Source: an uncultured Planctomycetales bacterium (GTDB lineage: Bacteria > Planctomycetota > Planctomycetia > Pirellulales > Thermoguttaceae). From it: a stretch of DNA of 26,111 bases. The stretch covers positions 1-26,111 of the forward strand of contig CALARR010000401.1 in the NCBI GenBank assembly GCA_937889015.1, given 5' to 3'. Position numbers and translations under genes: made by a program. This document shows positions 1-7,583 of the stretch, in pieces; position 1 is the first letter of the stretch; the number at the start of each line of letters is the position of its first letter. Under the pieces are notes generated by a model that did no database searches, had not been told where the DNA came from, and worked only from the letters and a program-made list of their open reading frames with translations.

Positions 1-21
1 AGGCACAGAGGCACAGAGGGA
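1..21. repeat. Short tandem repeat just after the sulfatase gene
   Basis: Two back-to-back copies of GGCACAGA are visible at the window edge, a few bases past the stop codon of the sulfatase on the minus strand. From memory, degenerate strings of this kind occur scattered between genes in planctomycete and other genomes. Its true extent is cut off by the window edge. Confidence 0.3.
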
Positions 22-24
22 AGG

Positions 25-1575
25 CTATGGATCCGCTTTGGCGGCTGCGCGACGTTTGCCTTTGCCCTTGCCTTTGGCCTTTTCTGGTGGCGGTTCGGAG
101 GCGGCCTTCTGCATCTGCTCGGGCGTCTTGCGTTGCGGCATGGGGGCCCCAACCGTCTGACGCCAGGCCACGAGCTTGGCGTGGAGTTGCTTGACCAGTT
201 CAGGCTTGTCAGCCGCCAGGTTCTGCTTTTCGCCGATGTCGTTGTTGAGATCGTAGAGTTCCAGTCGATTGTCTTCGAAGAATTCCAGAAGCTTGTACTG
301 ACCGGCGCGGATCGCCCCGGCCGGCGTGGTGCGCCAACTGTCCTTGCCAGATCCCAGGTAACCGGGGAAATGCCAATAAATGCCGTCTCGGGCGAGCTGG
401 GCTTTGCCGCCGCTGGTCAGGCAAGCGACGTAGCTGACGCCGTCGAGCGGATAGTCGGGCGCGGGGCGTGCGCCGGCCAGTTCCAGCAGTGTGGGATAGA
501 GGTCGACGCTGTTGATGGGTTCGTCACAGATGGTGTCGGGGGCAACGTGGCCGGGCCAGCGGAAGATGTAAGGCACGCGGATGCCGCCTTCGTAGAGCAT
601 GCCTTTGCCGCCGCGCAAGGGGGCGTTGTCCGTGATATCGCCAGCGTTGGCGACGCCTGCTGCGGCATAACCGCCTACGCCGCCGTTGTCGCTACTGAAG
701 ATCACCAGCGTCTTGTCGGTCAGTTTCAGGGCGTCGAGTTTGGCGAGCACGCGGCCGACGCTTTCGTCAACGCTGCTGATCATGCCGGCGTAGACGGGGC
801 TCTTGTGTCCGCCGACGGGCAACTTGTCCTCGAATCGCGCGGCCAATGCCGGCTTGGAGTGGTGCGGTGAATGGACGGCGAAATGATGCAGGCAGAGGAA
901 GAAGGGCTCCTGGCGATGCTTGTGAATAAACTCCACGGCGCGATCGGTGAGCCAGTCGGCGAGGTACACATTGGGATCGATTTCCATCTTGGGCTGGGTG
1001 GCGAACTTGAAGTGCGCACCCATGCTGGTGATCGCCTCGTCGTAGCCCTGGTGGCTGGGGTGATACTCGTCATTGCCCAGGTGCCACTTGCCAAAGAGAG
1101 CCGTGGTGTATCCGGCTTTCTTCAGGGCCTCGGCGAGAGTGATTTTTTCCAAGGGGAGCGACTGCACGTTGGGCACCGGTACCAGCGGTCGGCGCGATGT
1201 GTCAAAGCGATTGGTGTGGCCCACCGTGTAGACGCCGGTGCGCGGGCCATACTGACCGCTGGCCAGCGTGGCGCGCGTGGGTTGGCAATTCGGCCCACAG
1301 GTGTAGCCGCTGCTGAACCGCATGCCCTCGGCGGCCATGCGATCGATTTGCGGGGTTTCGTAGAACTGGCTGCCATAGCAGCCCAGGTCGGTCCAGCCGA
1401 GATCGTCGGCGAGGATGAAGATGATGTTCGGCCGGCGCTGTGCGTCGGCAGCGAGTCCTTCCGTGCCGGCGATCGCCACGAGAAATGCGGAGCAGAGGGG
1501 GAGGATGACGGCAAGCAATGGGGGCCGTTGTGGGCCTCGGCAAGGGCCACGACTTCGAGCAAATGCGGCGTTCAT
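25..1575 (-). CDS. Secreted type I sulfatase (arylsulfatase family)
   Basis: Hydrolyses a sulfate ester, probably on a polysaccharide, outside the cytoplasm. The 516-aa product starts with an Arg-rich stretch and a hydrophobic segment (about residues 20-43) that looks like a signal peptide. The sulfatase fold follows: ADDLG with metal-binding Asp57/58, the modification motif CQPTR with Cys97 as the residue turned into formylglycine, a GKWHLG motif, and an SSDNGG metal site before the PLRGGKG segment. The C-terminal tail is rich in Lys and Ala (KAKGKGKGKRR), which is odd. The start is the ATG at 1575, with GGGAGG about 9 bases upstream; an in-frame GTG at 1662 would add 29 residues that look non-coding. 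Substrate is unknown. It is the first of three sulfatases here and lies alone, downstream of the CPBP gene on the same strand. Confidence 0.95.
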   Translation of the reverse strand: MNAAFARSRGPCRGPQRPPLLAVILPLCSAFLVAIAGTEGLAADAQRRPNIIFILADDLGWTDLGCYGSQFYETPQIDRMAAEGMRFSSGYTCGPNCQPTRATLASGQYGPRTGVYTVGHTNRFDTSRRPLVPVPNVQSLPLEKITLAEALKKAGYTTALFGKWHLGNDEYHPSHQGYDEAITSMGAHFKFATQPKMEIDPNVYLADWLTDRAVEFIHKHRQEPFFLCLHHFAVHSPHHSKPALAARFEDKLPVGGHKSPVYAGMISSVDESVGRVLAKLDALKLTDKTLVIFSSDNGGVGGYAAAGVANAGDITDNAPLRGGKGMLYEGGIRVPYIFRWPGHVAPDTICDEPINSVDLYPTLLELAGARPAPDYPLDGVSYVACLTSGGKAQLARDGIYWHFPGYLGSGKDSWRTTPAGAIRAGQYKLLEFFEDNRLELYDLNNDIGEKQNLAADKPELVKQLHAKLVAWRQTVGAPMPQRKTPEQMQKAASEPPPEKAKGKGKGKRRAAAKADP

Positions 1576-1774
1576 GGGCGAGCCTCCCTGGCGCGGGGGT
1601 GGAGGGGTAAATTCGCACTGACGCGGAGCAAACAGAAACCGAGTGGCCCCAGTATCGGACACCCAGGGCGGCGCGTCAACCTTTTCCGGCTTTCAACTCG
1701 CCCGGTCGCGTGGCCTGTGGGGTGAGATTTGGTGGGGCCGTGGTTACAGGAAACGCCGCGAGGGCCGAAGGGCC

Positions 1775-2530
1775 TCAGAGCAGTTCCCAGTGGCCACTGA
1801 ACACCGCGTACAGGCCCAGGCAGAGGTTGGTCAGGCCATGGGCGAGCACGCAATCCCAGATGCTACGCGTGCGCGTCATGAGCCAGGTGACCAGCGAGAA
1901 CCACACTGCGGCCGCGAAGAGTTCCTGCGGATGCATGAACATGGGCAAGAGCGTGCCGGCGATGGCCGAGGCCCGCGTGATCTGGCCGATCGGCACTCGC
2001 CACCATTGTTCGTCCACGATCAGGCGCAGCACGTAGCCGCGCAGGAAGAGTTCCTCCGCTGCGGCAATCACCACGACCAAGCCGAAGAAGCGGATTGCCA
2101 GAAAGGCCCAGGCCGCGGTCGGGCAGCCAATCTCCTGGAAGGGATTGAAGGCGCTGCGCGTGCCGACGTCGAGCCACCCCAGGCCCACGGCCGACGCAAG
2201 CTTGTGTTCCAACCGCAGTCGGGCGAGCGCGATCCAAGCGGCTGCCCCGACTAATCCCACCATCACGGCCAGCGGCGTGAGACGCGCCTTCAGTCCGCGG
2301 TAGGCGGGGCAGAAGAGCACTAGTACCGCCAGCGTGAGGATGATCTTGGACGTATACACCCAGGGATAGTAGGCGTAGCCGATCGCCAGGCCGAGCGATT
2401 GGCCGCCGGGTGTGTCGGCGGTCGGTTCCAACGCTCCGACCAGCAGGAAGATGGCCAGCGGCAATACAAATGCCAGCCAGGAGTCTTCCTGGAACCATCG
2501 TGCGGCCTGGCGTTGGCAAGTGCCTGGCAT
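1775..2530 (-). CDS. CPBP/CAAX-type intramembrane metalloprotease, exosortase-associated subtype
   Basis: Predicted multi-pass membrane protein of 251 aa with the three CPBP (Abi) motifs: EELFLRG (Glu159, Glu160, Arg164), a second-motif His at 200 (MFMHPQE) and HGLTN (His231, Asn235). The family comprises glutamate-type intramembrane proteases related to CAAX prenyl endopeptidase. The N-terminal half, with GALEP near residue 32 and YPWVYTSKI at 55-63, resembles the 'CAAX prenyl protease-related' subtype (TIGR03008) linked to exosortase/PEP-CTERM systems; this match is from memory. No exosortase or PEP-CTERM protein is visible nearby, so it stands as an orphan. The ATG at 2530 is chosen; an in-frame GTG at 2545 would add five residues. 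The ribosome binding site is weak. The sulfatase gene follows about 200 bp downstream. Confidence 0.85.
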   Translation of the reverse strand: MPGTCQRQAARWFQEDSWLAFVLPLAIFLLVGALEPTADTPGGQSLGLAIGYAYYPWVYTSKIILTLAVLVLFCPAYRGLKARLTPLAVMVGLVGAAAWIALARLRLEHKLASAVGLGWLDVGTRSAFNPFQEIGCPTAAWAFLAIRFFGLVVVIAAAEELFLRGYVLRLIVDEQWWRVPIGQITRASAIAGTLLPMFMHPQELFAAAVWFSLVTWLMTRTRSIWDCVLAHGLTNLCLGLYAVFSGHWELL

Positions 2531-2849
2531 ATGTCGCCTGCTCACTCAGCGGTGGTGGTGTGCTGAAACACAACCTGCGGGATGCGTGCTTGGGTGATGA
2601 TATGCTGAAGCATAACCTACGGTTGGGGGTTTGCCCTACCAACCTTTCCTATCTTCCGAAGATTCGCGTCGGGATCGCCATTTTCTGTCAAAGGGGCAAG
2701 AAATGTAAGCCTGCGGCCCGCTCCGTCCGATCTTTCAGATCGTTCGATCCTCGGTGATTAGGGCCGATTCGGACCCTGGAGCTGTGGGGCCCCCCTCTGC
2801 CGCTCCTGAACCGGGTCCGGGAGTCGTCCTAGGGACATCCTCTTTCGGG
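2531..2849. other. Intergenic region between divergent genes, structured
   Basis: About 320 bases between the CPBP gene and the unknown gene at 2850. It holds a pair of 20-base direct repeats (listed separately) and a hairpin at 2760-2777 (AGGGCCG / CGG-A-CCCT, one bulged A). Several GC-rich complementary stretches run up to the start at 2850. Part of 2754-2849 is open in the frame of the downstream gene and could encode an N-terminal extension, but the Pro/Gly/Ala-rich translation looks non-coding. I see no convincing promoter. Confidence 0.5.
2561..2622. repeat. Pair of imperfect 20-base repeats, each partly palindromic
   Basis: Copies at 2561-2580 and 2603-2622 match at 17 of 20 positions (TGCTGAA-R-CA-Y-AACCT-R-CGG). 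Each is a poor palindrome: ATGCT-GA-AGCAT in the second copy, GTGCT-GA-AACAC in the first. They lie about 30-90 bases upstream of the CPBP start. They could be a binding site for a dimeric regulator or a dispersed repeat; nothing here decides between the two. Confidence 0.45.
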
Positions 2850-3320
2850 ATGCGATGGGTGAGACGCATGCGTAAGCGAAACTGCACGGTGTTCAGCGAA
2901 TTGGAGAACATCCCCAGCAGCGCGATTCTGATTCCGGAATGCGCGGAGGACGACGCGATCCTGCTGGCACTGCTGGCAAAGCGGGGCGTGGTGCCAGGCC
3001 AGAAGACGCTGTTGCCGGGCACGCCCAAGGCGGTGGGCACGCTGTGCTTCCCGCAATCCACGCCGTGGGACAGCCTGGGCCGGCTGTCTTGTCAGGTCGT
3101 GCTGGAAGACGGCAAGAGCATGGGTCTGACCTTCTGGGTCGTGGTCTGGGAAGGGGAGAACGGTCACAACGTTTGGTGGAGTTGGGACAATGCCCAGCAC
3201 CAGAGTCCGCAGGCCGGGTTCTGGGACAACGGTCGGCTGACCTACAGCGACGTGCCGCTGTCGGCTTTTGAGTGGCCCGAGGACGCTCGCGTCCCGGATC
3301 GCAATCGCCGCGCCGCGTGA
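2850..3320 (+). CDS. Hypothetical protein, not recognised
   Basis: I do not recognise this 156-aa protein. After a basic N-terminus (MRWVRRMRKRN) it reads like a genuine soluble protein. An acidic Ile/Leu/Ala-rich stretch around residues 20-45 is followed by an alternating beta-like region with several Trp residues (WVVVWEGENGHNVWWSW) and a C-terminus rich in Pro and Asp. There is no signal peptide or membrane segment. The start is uncertain: ATG 2850 and ATG 2868 are both possible and neither has a strong ribosome binding site. The stop codon lies in the loop of a perfect 12-bp hairpin. Minus-strand reading frames over the same bases are Arg/Pro-rich and look like shadows. The gene stands alone, convergent with the oxidoreductase block. 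Confidence 0.65.
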   Translation: MRWVRRMRKRNCTVFSELENIPSSAILIPECAEDDAILLALLAKRGVVPGQKTLLPGTPKAVGTLCFPQSTPWDSLGRLSCQVVLEDGKSMGLTFWVVVWEGENGHNVWWSWDNAQHQSPQAGFWDNGRLTYSDVPLSAFEWPEDARVPDRNRRAA

Positions 3321-3332
3321 CGCGGCGATTGC
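3301..3332 (+). terminator. Perfect 12-bp hairpin overlapping the stop codon
   Basis: GCAATCGCCGCG (3301-3312) and CGCGGCGATTGC (3321-3332) are exact reverse complements around an 8-base loop that contains the TGA stop of the unknown gene. There is no U-run after it, so it would be a Rho-independent-like or RNA-stabilising hairpin rather than a textbook terminator. Confidence 0.5.
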
Positions 3333-3358
3333 TCTGTCGCGCCAGGGGATCGCGCTGC

Positions 3359-3396
3359 ACCGAAAGCACGAAGCCTGTCCTCTGCGTGTTTTCGGT
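3359..3396. terminator. Second hairpin between convergent genes
   Basis: ACCGAAAGCACG (3359-3370) pairs with CGTGTTTTCGGT (3385-3396) at 11 of 12 positions around a 14-base loop. It lies between two convergent genes and could stop transcription from either side. It may also be a dispersed intergenic repeat, since strings like CACGAAA are common as scattered repeats (from memory). Confidence 0.4.
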
Positions 3397-3537
3397 TGCC
3401 GGTATCCCTTTGTCTCCAGGCAGGCAATCCCACGACCAACGGAAGCGGTCTGGTGGTATCGATCCGCATGGGACCAACCGAGCGGCCATTTGTTGTGCCG
3501 CCCGGCTGGGTCGCGCTGGATGGTGGCCCGGCCGCCT

Positions 3538-4572
3538 TTACAGCACAGCCTTCTTCTTGTAGGACTGATAGGCCTTTTCGGCCACGTCGGCGATGTAGAT
3601 CGCGTTGCGGCCGTCGTTCAGTTCCGGCGCGGTGCCTTGCAGGACGCAGTTGGCGAAGTACTCGCACTCGGCCGTGTAGGGATTGATCTTCGGGAAGGTC
3701 ACGTTCTGGAACTTGCGGACCACGTCCTTATTCTGGGCCGCGTCGTAGCCGGCCTCACCGGCCAGGAAGTAGCCTTCCAGCTTTCCGCCCACGCTCTGTC
3801 CGATCGTGCCTTCGGCCAGGATCGCGCCCTGCGAGCCGTAGATCTCCAACCGCGTGCGGCTGGCCGCGTCGGGAATGCAATAGAAGCAGTCGACCGTGCC
3901 CTGGGCCCCCGACTTGAACTCCAGCAGGGTGGTCGAGGCGTCGTCGCTACGATAGTCCTGCACCAGCGTGTTGACCATGGCTACGACCTTCTTCACCGGG
4001 CCGGCGAAGTGGCTCAGCAGGTCGTAGAGATGCGTGGCCATATCGATCAAGGCCCCGCCTCCGCCCAACTTCGGGTCCTGACGCCAGGCGCCGGGCATCT
4101 TGGGATACCAGCAGGAAAGCTGGGCGCGCATGTAGGCGATCTTGCCCAGCCGGCCTTCGTCCACGAACTGTTTGATGGCGCGATGCGCCCCGTGAAATTT
4201 CATCATGTAGCCTTCCTGGAGGAAGACCTTGTTCTTCTTGCAGATTTCCACGGCCTCGCGCGTCTGCTTGACGTTCATGGCCAGCGGCTTCTCGCAGAGG
4301 ATGTGCTTGCCGGCCTCGGCCGCCATGCGGATTTGCTTGAGATGGCAGTTTACGGGCGAGGCGATGTACACGGCCTGGATCGCCGGATCGGCCAGCAGGT
4401 CCTTTTCGCTGGTGTAGGGCTGGGCCTTGAACTCGGCCGCGATGGCCTCGATGCCCACGGGATCCATGACGGCCAGCAACCGGCAATTCTTGGCCTTGAG
4501 CATGCCGGGGATGGTCTTGCGGCGCGCGATTCCGCCCGCTCCGATGACGCCCATGTTGAGTTTCGTCGCCAT
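3538..4572 (-). CDS. Gfo/Idh/MocA family NAD(P)-dependent oxidoreductase
   Basis: Cytosolic 344-aa sugar or polyol dehydrogenase-like protein. The N-terminal Rossmann fold shows VIGAGGIA at residues 9-16, and the family's CEKP motif (Glu94, Lys95, Pro96) supplies the lysine near the nicotinamide. The C-terminal half carries GGGGAL-ID-ATHLYD around residues 170-184, with the His expected in the active site. Length is normal for the family, and no signal sequence is present, unlike many planctomycete relatives. The ATG at 4572 has AAGGAGA about 8 bases upstream. It is the last of a three-gene run, 26 bases after the acyltransferase. The substrate cannot be read from the sequence; an amino sugar or acetylated sugar would fit the neighbours, but this is inference. 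Confidence 0.93.
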   Translation of the reverse strand: MATKLNMGVIGAGGIARRKTIPGMLKAKNCRLLAVMDPVGIEAIAAEFKAQPYTSEKDLLADPAIQAVYIASPVNCHLKQIRMAAEAGKHILCEKPLAMNVKQTREAVEICKKNKVFLQEGYMMKFHGAHRAIKQFVDEGRLGKIAYMRAQLSCWYPKMPGAWRQDPKLGGGGALIDMATHLYDLLSHFAGPVKKVVAMVNTLVQDYRSDDASTTLLEFKSGAQGTVDCFYCIPDAASRTRLEIYGSQGAILAEGTIGQSVGGKLEGYFLAGEAGYDAAQNKDVVRKFQNVTFPKINPYTAECEYFANCVLQGTAPELNDGRNAIYIADVAEKAYQSYKKKAVL

Positions 4573-4598
4573 ATCGTGTTCTCCTTGTGGCTCTCAGT

Positions 4599-5828
4599 TT
4601 ACACGCGAATGAAGGTCTTGTTGCGGTACATGTAGCAAAGCAGAATCCACATCACCAAGAAGGCTCCCGTCCAGACGATGCCTTCGTAGCAACTGGCGTA
4701 ATAGCCCTCGTACCAGGAGTTGAAGTACGGCTTCAACCCGCCCAGAAATCGTTCGGCCACGGCCCTGTAGGCCCCGCTGCACAGGCTCCAGCTCATGTAG
4801 ACGAAGATCGAGTTGGCCCCGATGACCACGAAGGGGAAGGCCCAGCGGCGCAGCTTCCACACGTCGATCACCAGGTAGAAGCCGGCCAGGAGCAGGAAGC
4901 TCCAACCGCCGGCCCAGAGCACGTAGGTGCTGGTCCAGCGGCGCTTGATTACCGGGAAATAGGGGCTCCAGTACCAAGCGCCGACCAGGCACACGATGCC
5001 CAGCAGCACAAGCCCCAGGAACTTCAGCGTGCTGCCCCGCGCGCTGCGCAGCAATTGGCCGGCCAGCGCGCCGAGCATGGCCGTTGAGCCGTGCGTCATG
5101 ATTCCCAGGATCCAACCGCCGCGCCATTTCCCCTGCCAATCGCCGAGAATCTGCTCGTTCAGCCAGTCGCTGAAGAGCTTGCCGGGCTCATAGATGCCTG
5201 GCCCGTGCTCCGGCACGGGCATGAAGGTCTGCAGGGCCCAATAGCCGGCCAGCAATCCGGCCGTGGCCAGCACTTGCAGCGGCAGGTTGAGGTGCAGGTA
5301 GAGGATGCTGGCCACGAGATAGCCCAGGGCCAGCATCTGCAGCACGCTGTAGGAGATCTGGAAATCCTTGGGATTGAATGAGAGCAGGTTGCCGTTGATC
5401 ATCATTCCGAAGAAGATCAGGATCGCCACGCGCAGCAGCAGGTGAGCGTAGATCCGCAGCTTGCTGTCGCCGCGCACCAGGCGTTTGCCGAGCGAATAGG
5501 GAATGGCCACGCCGATCATGAACAGAAATAGCGGAAAGATCAGGTCGTAGAACCGAAAACCCTCCCACTCGACGTGCTGCAACTGTTCCTGGAACCTTTT
5601 AACCCACTCGTTTTCGCTGCCCTTGGTGAAGGCCCGGAAGATCGTGGCTCCGCCGGCGATCCAGAACATGTCGAACCCGCGCAGGGCATCCAGGGAGACG
5701 AGGCGCGGCACGGGCGCGGTGGGCACGGCGGCAGCGGAGTCAGGAGCGGTAGGTGGGACCGCGGCGGGGGAGACGGGAACCGCTGCAGCAGCAGTGGCGG
5801 GTTTGCGCACAGGCAGTTCGGGCGGCAT
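4599..5828 (-). CDS. Membrane acyltransferase, DUF5009 / HGSNAT-like
   Basis: Integral membrane protein of 409 aa related to heparan-alpha-glucosaminide N-acetyltransferase and bacterial DUF5009 proteins, which are thought to move an acetyl group across the membrane onto a sugar amine. A Pro/Ala/Val-rich, low-complexity leader of about 42 residues precedes the hallmark SLDALRGFDMFWI. I count roughly nine or ten hydrophobic segments after that, ending with a short basic tail. The ATG at 5828 has AAGGA about 10 bases upstream. It lies 53 bases after the ceramidase-like gene and 26 before the oxidoreductase, so co-transcription is likely. The assignment as an acyltransferase is by family; the acceptor is unknown. 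Confidence 0.87.
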   Translation of the reverse strand: MPPELPVRKPATAAAAVPVSPAAVPPTAPDSAAAVPTAPVPRLVSLDALRGFDMFWIAGGATIFRAFTKGSENEWVKRFQEQLQHVEWEGFRFYDLIFPLFLFMIGVAIPYSLGKRLVRGDSKLRIYAHLLLRVAILIFFGMMINGNLLSFNPKDFQISYSVLQMLALGYLVASILYLHLNLPLQVLATAGLLAGYWALQTFMPVPEHGPGIYEPGKLFSDWLNEQILGDWQGKWRGGWILGIMTHGSTAMLGALAGQLLRSARGSTLKFLGLVLLGIVCLVGAWYWSPYFPVIKRRWTSTYVLWAGGWSFLLLAGFYLVIDVWKLRRWAFPFVVIGANSIFVYMSWSLCSGAYRAVAERFLGGLKPYFNSWYEGYYASCYEGIVWTGAFLVMWILLCYMYRNKTFIRV

Positions 5829-5881
5829 GATGGGGTCCTTGTTTCACGGCGGGCAGGCCCGCGTGTTTCGAGACAACTCCG

Positions 5882-7222
5882 CTACGCGAACAATTTCTGC
5901 AACTGCGCCACGGCCGCAGCGGCGAGCTTCTCGCCCGCCCCCGGCTGGTAGAACGTGCTGCCGGTGATCACTTCATAGCCGCCTTGGGCGAAGGATTCGC
6001 GCGTGGGAATGTAGCCAATTGCGTCGTTGGACAGTTCGGCCACGAGCGTGGCGGCGGCCGGCGAGGCGTTCTTGATGGCCAGGCCCAACTCGCAGAAGAT
6101 CTCGCCCGGCAAGCCGACCAGGGCCGCCTCACCCAAGCGCAGGGCCATCACTTCGACGTGGTCCGGTTCGTGCTGCCGGGCATACATGTCCAATCGTACT
6201 TCGGCGAAGTGGGCCTCGGGCAGGCCGTCGACCTGGCCTTGCAGCGGCTGGCGGCGAGCCTCCTCCAAGACGGCTTCGCAATGTTGGCGCTCTGGCTCCG
6301 CGATCGGGATGCGTTCCAGGGGCACCAAGTCACGGCCCACCGCCACGCGATCGCCAGCGATGGGCTGCGCGGTGCGAATCGCTTCGGCCGCCGCGACGGC
6401 CAGCATGTAGCCCACGCGCTGGGTCATGCCATAACCGCGACCCTGTTGCGGATCGCGGTAGTCTACGTGGTTGATGTTGCCGCAGCAGCCGTTGACGAAG
6501 AGGCTGGTGAAACCGGGCCCCTGGATACGCTCCAGGGCCACGGCCAACTGGCCGGGGTAGTCGGCCGAGTAGAGCCAGTTGTCGCCGGCCAGGATCGCCG
6601 GGTGCAGGCCGTAGTTGACGATCGCGGCCGACGGCTTGCCGGGCCGATCGACCACCAGGCAAGTCATCTGCGGATCGGTTGGGCCCCAGGCGCTGGCCAC
6701 TTCGTCCGGGACAAAGCCCGGCACGAGGGCCTCCCAGTTCATTTGTGTGCTGCCGTCGCGGCGATGCAGACGCCGGTTGAAGACCAGCCGCGGTTCGTCG
6801 ACTCGGCCGACGCGTAACTGGGCTTGCGAGAGGTCTCGCTCGGCGAGGACCACAGCGCTGGCGGCCTTGCTCAAGAAGGCCTCGACGTCGGCCGCGAAGG
6901 GCGCGAAGTCCAAACCCAAGAGGAACTTGGGGCAGGGGGCCGGGGCGCTGTGCGTATGCGTGGCGCAGACCAGCATGCCCTCCGGCGGGACCGACGACTG
7001 CTCGGCTACCACGCGCCGCAGGAGAGCCACGTTCCGCCGGTCGAGCATGCACACGTCCAGGGCCAGAACCGCCGCCTTCTGGCCCGCGGCATCCGCGAAG
7101 ACCATCGCTTTGGCGTGCAAGGGATCGTGCACGCCGCGAGCCAGATAGTCGTCGCGGAAGTTGCCCATCAGGGGCAGGCCAGTCCGCGGTGTGAAATCGA
7201 CGCAGGCAGTGCCGACTTGCAT
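5882..7222 (-). CDS. Neutral/alkaline ceramidase-like protein
   Basis: The 446-aa product matches the N-terminal domain of neutral/alkaline (non-lysosomal) ceramidases. Visible landmarks are G-VHDPLHAKAMVF (30-42), ATHTHSAP (87-94), HPAILAGDNW with SADYPG (207-224) and NGCCGNIN (244-251), corresponding to the Zn-binding and active-site regions. It lacks the C-terminal immunoglobulin-like domain of true ceramidases, and no signal peptide precedes the domain, so it is probably cytosolic. The ATG at 7222 starts the domain directly; an upstream in-frame TTG at 7318 is less likely. The ribosome binding site is only AAGG about 12 bases upstream. Many such planctomycete proteins have no proven substrate, so amide hydrolysis on a sugar or lipid is a guess. 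It is the first gene of a run with the acyltransferase and oxidoreductase. Confidence 0.85.
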   Translation of the reverse strand: MQVGTACVDFTPRTGLPLMGNFRDDYLARGVHDPLHAKAMVFADAAGQKAAVLALDVCMLDRRNVALLRRVVAEQSSVPPEGMLVCATHTHSAPAPCPKFLLGLDFAPFAADVEAFLSKAASAVVLAERDLSQAQLRVGRVDEPRLVFNRRLHRRDGSTQMNWEALVPGFVPDEVASAWGPTDPQMTCLVVDRPGKPSAAIVNYGLHPAILAGDNWLYSADYPGQLAVALERIQGPGFTSLFVNGCCGNINHVDYRDPQQGRGYGMTQRVGYMLAVAAAEAIRTAQPIAGDRVAVGRDLVPLERIPIAEPERQHCEAVLEEARRQPLQGQVDGLPEAHFAEVRLDMYARQHEPDHVEVMALRLGEAALVGLPGEIFCELGLAIKNASPAAATLVAELSNDAIGYIPTRESFAQGGYEVITGSTFYQPGAGEKLAAAAVAQLQKLFA

Positions 7223-7583
7223 GAGACAAGGCCTTGGGAAAACCAGGATCAGGAGAACCGGGGCGCGTTGGGTGTCAGAAAAGGAATGTCGTTTTGCTCG
7301 GACCGTTGCTCCGGACAACTGGACTCCCGATGGTTGGCCTCACAGCATTGCTCACTTGAGACGCAATGAGGGCCCCCCGGGTGTCGGCAATCAGCTTACC
7401 GCAGGGGCCTTGGCCGCGGCAAGAAAAAAGGTCAGGGACCAGGGAACAAGGAGCGTGGGGCCGGGAACCACAGTTAATCCCCCGCCAACTTCGTTCCCGT
7501 CCTTAAGCCCCTTGTCCCTGTTCCCTGACCTTATGTTGCGTTGACGGTCCGCAATTCCTGCGAACGCAGGCCGTTGGAACTGC
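7223..7583. other. Intergenic gap holding a palindromic element
   Basis: The 361 bases separate the aminotransferase from the ceramidase-like gene, both on the minus strand. The large inverted repeat at 7428-7532 is the main feature. The rest must hold any promoter for the ceramidase-like run. I found no convincing sigma-70 boxes and no reading frame that looks coding. Confidence 0.5.
7424..7532 (-). terminator. Long inverted repeat with T-run, likely terminator of the aminotransferase gene
   Basis: The arms at 7428-7451 and 7509-7532 (AAGGTCAGGGA... and ...TCCCTGACCTT) are reverse complements over about 22 of 24 bases, with one substitution and a one-base slip. A 57-base interior has a further CGGGAAC / GTTCCCG pair. 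Read on the minus strand, the structure follows the aminotransferase stop by about 50 bases and ends directly in six T residues (the A-run at 7424-7429), as in an intrinsic terminator. The stem is far longer than usual, so it may be a mobile palindromic repeat used as a terminator. Confidence 0.6.

Noticed and set aside
3268..4635. Plus-strand 455-codon frame opposite the oxidoreductase
   Set aside because: His/Gly/Val/Leu-rich shadow; the minus-strand Gfo/Idh/MocA gene has a ribosome binding site and clear motifs.
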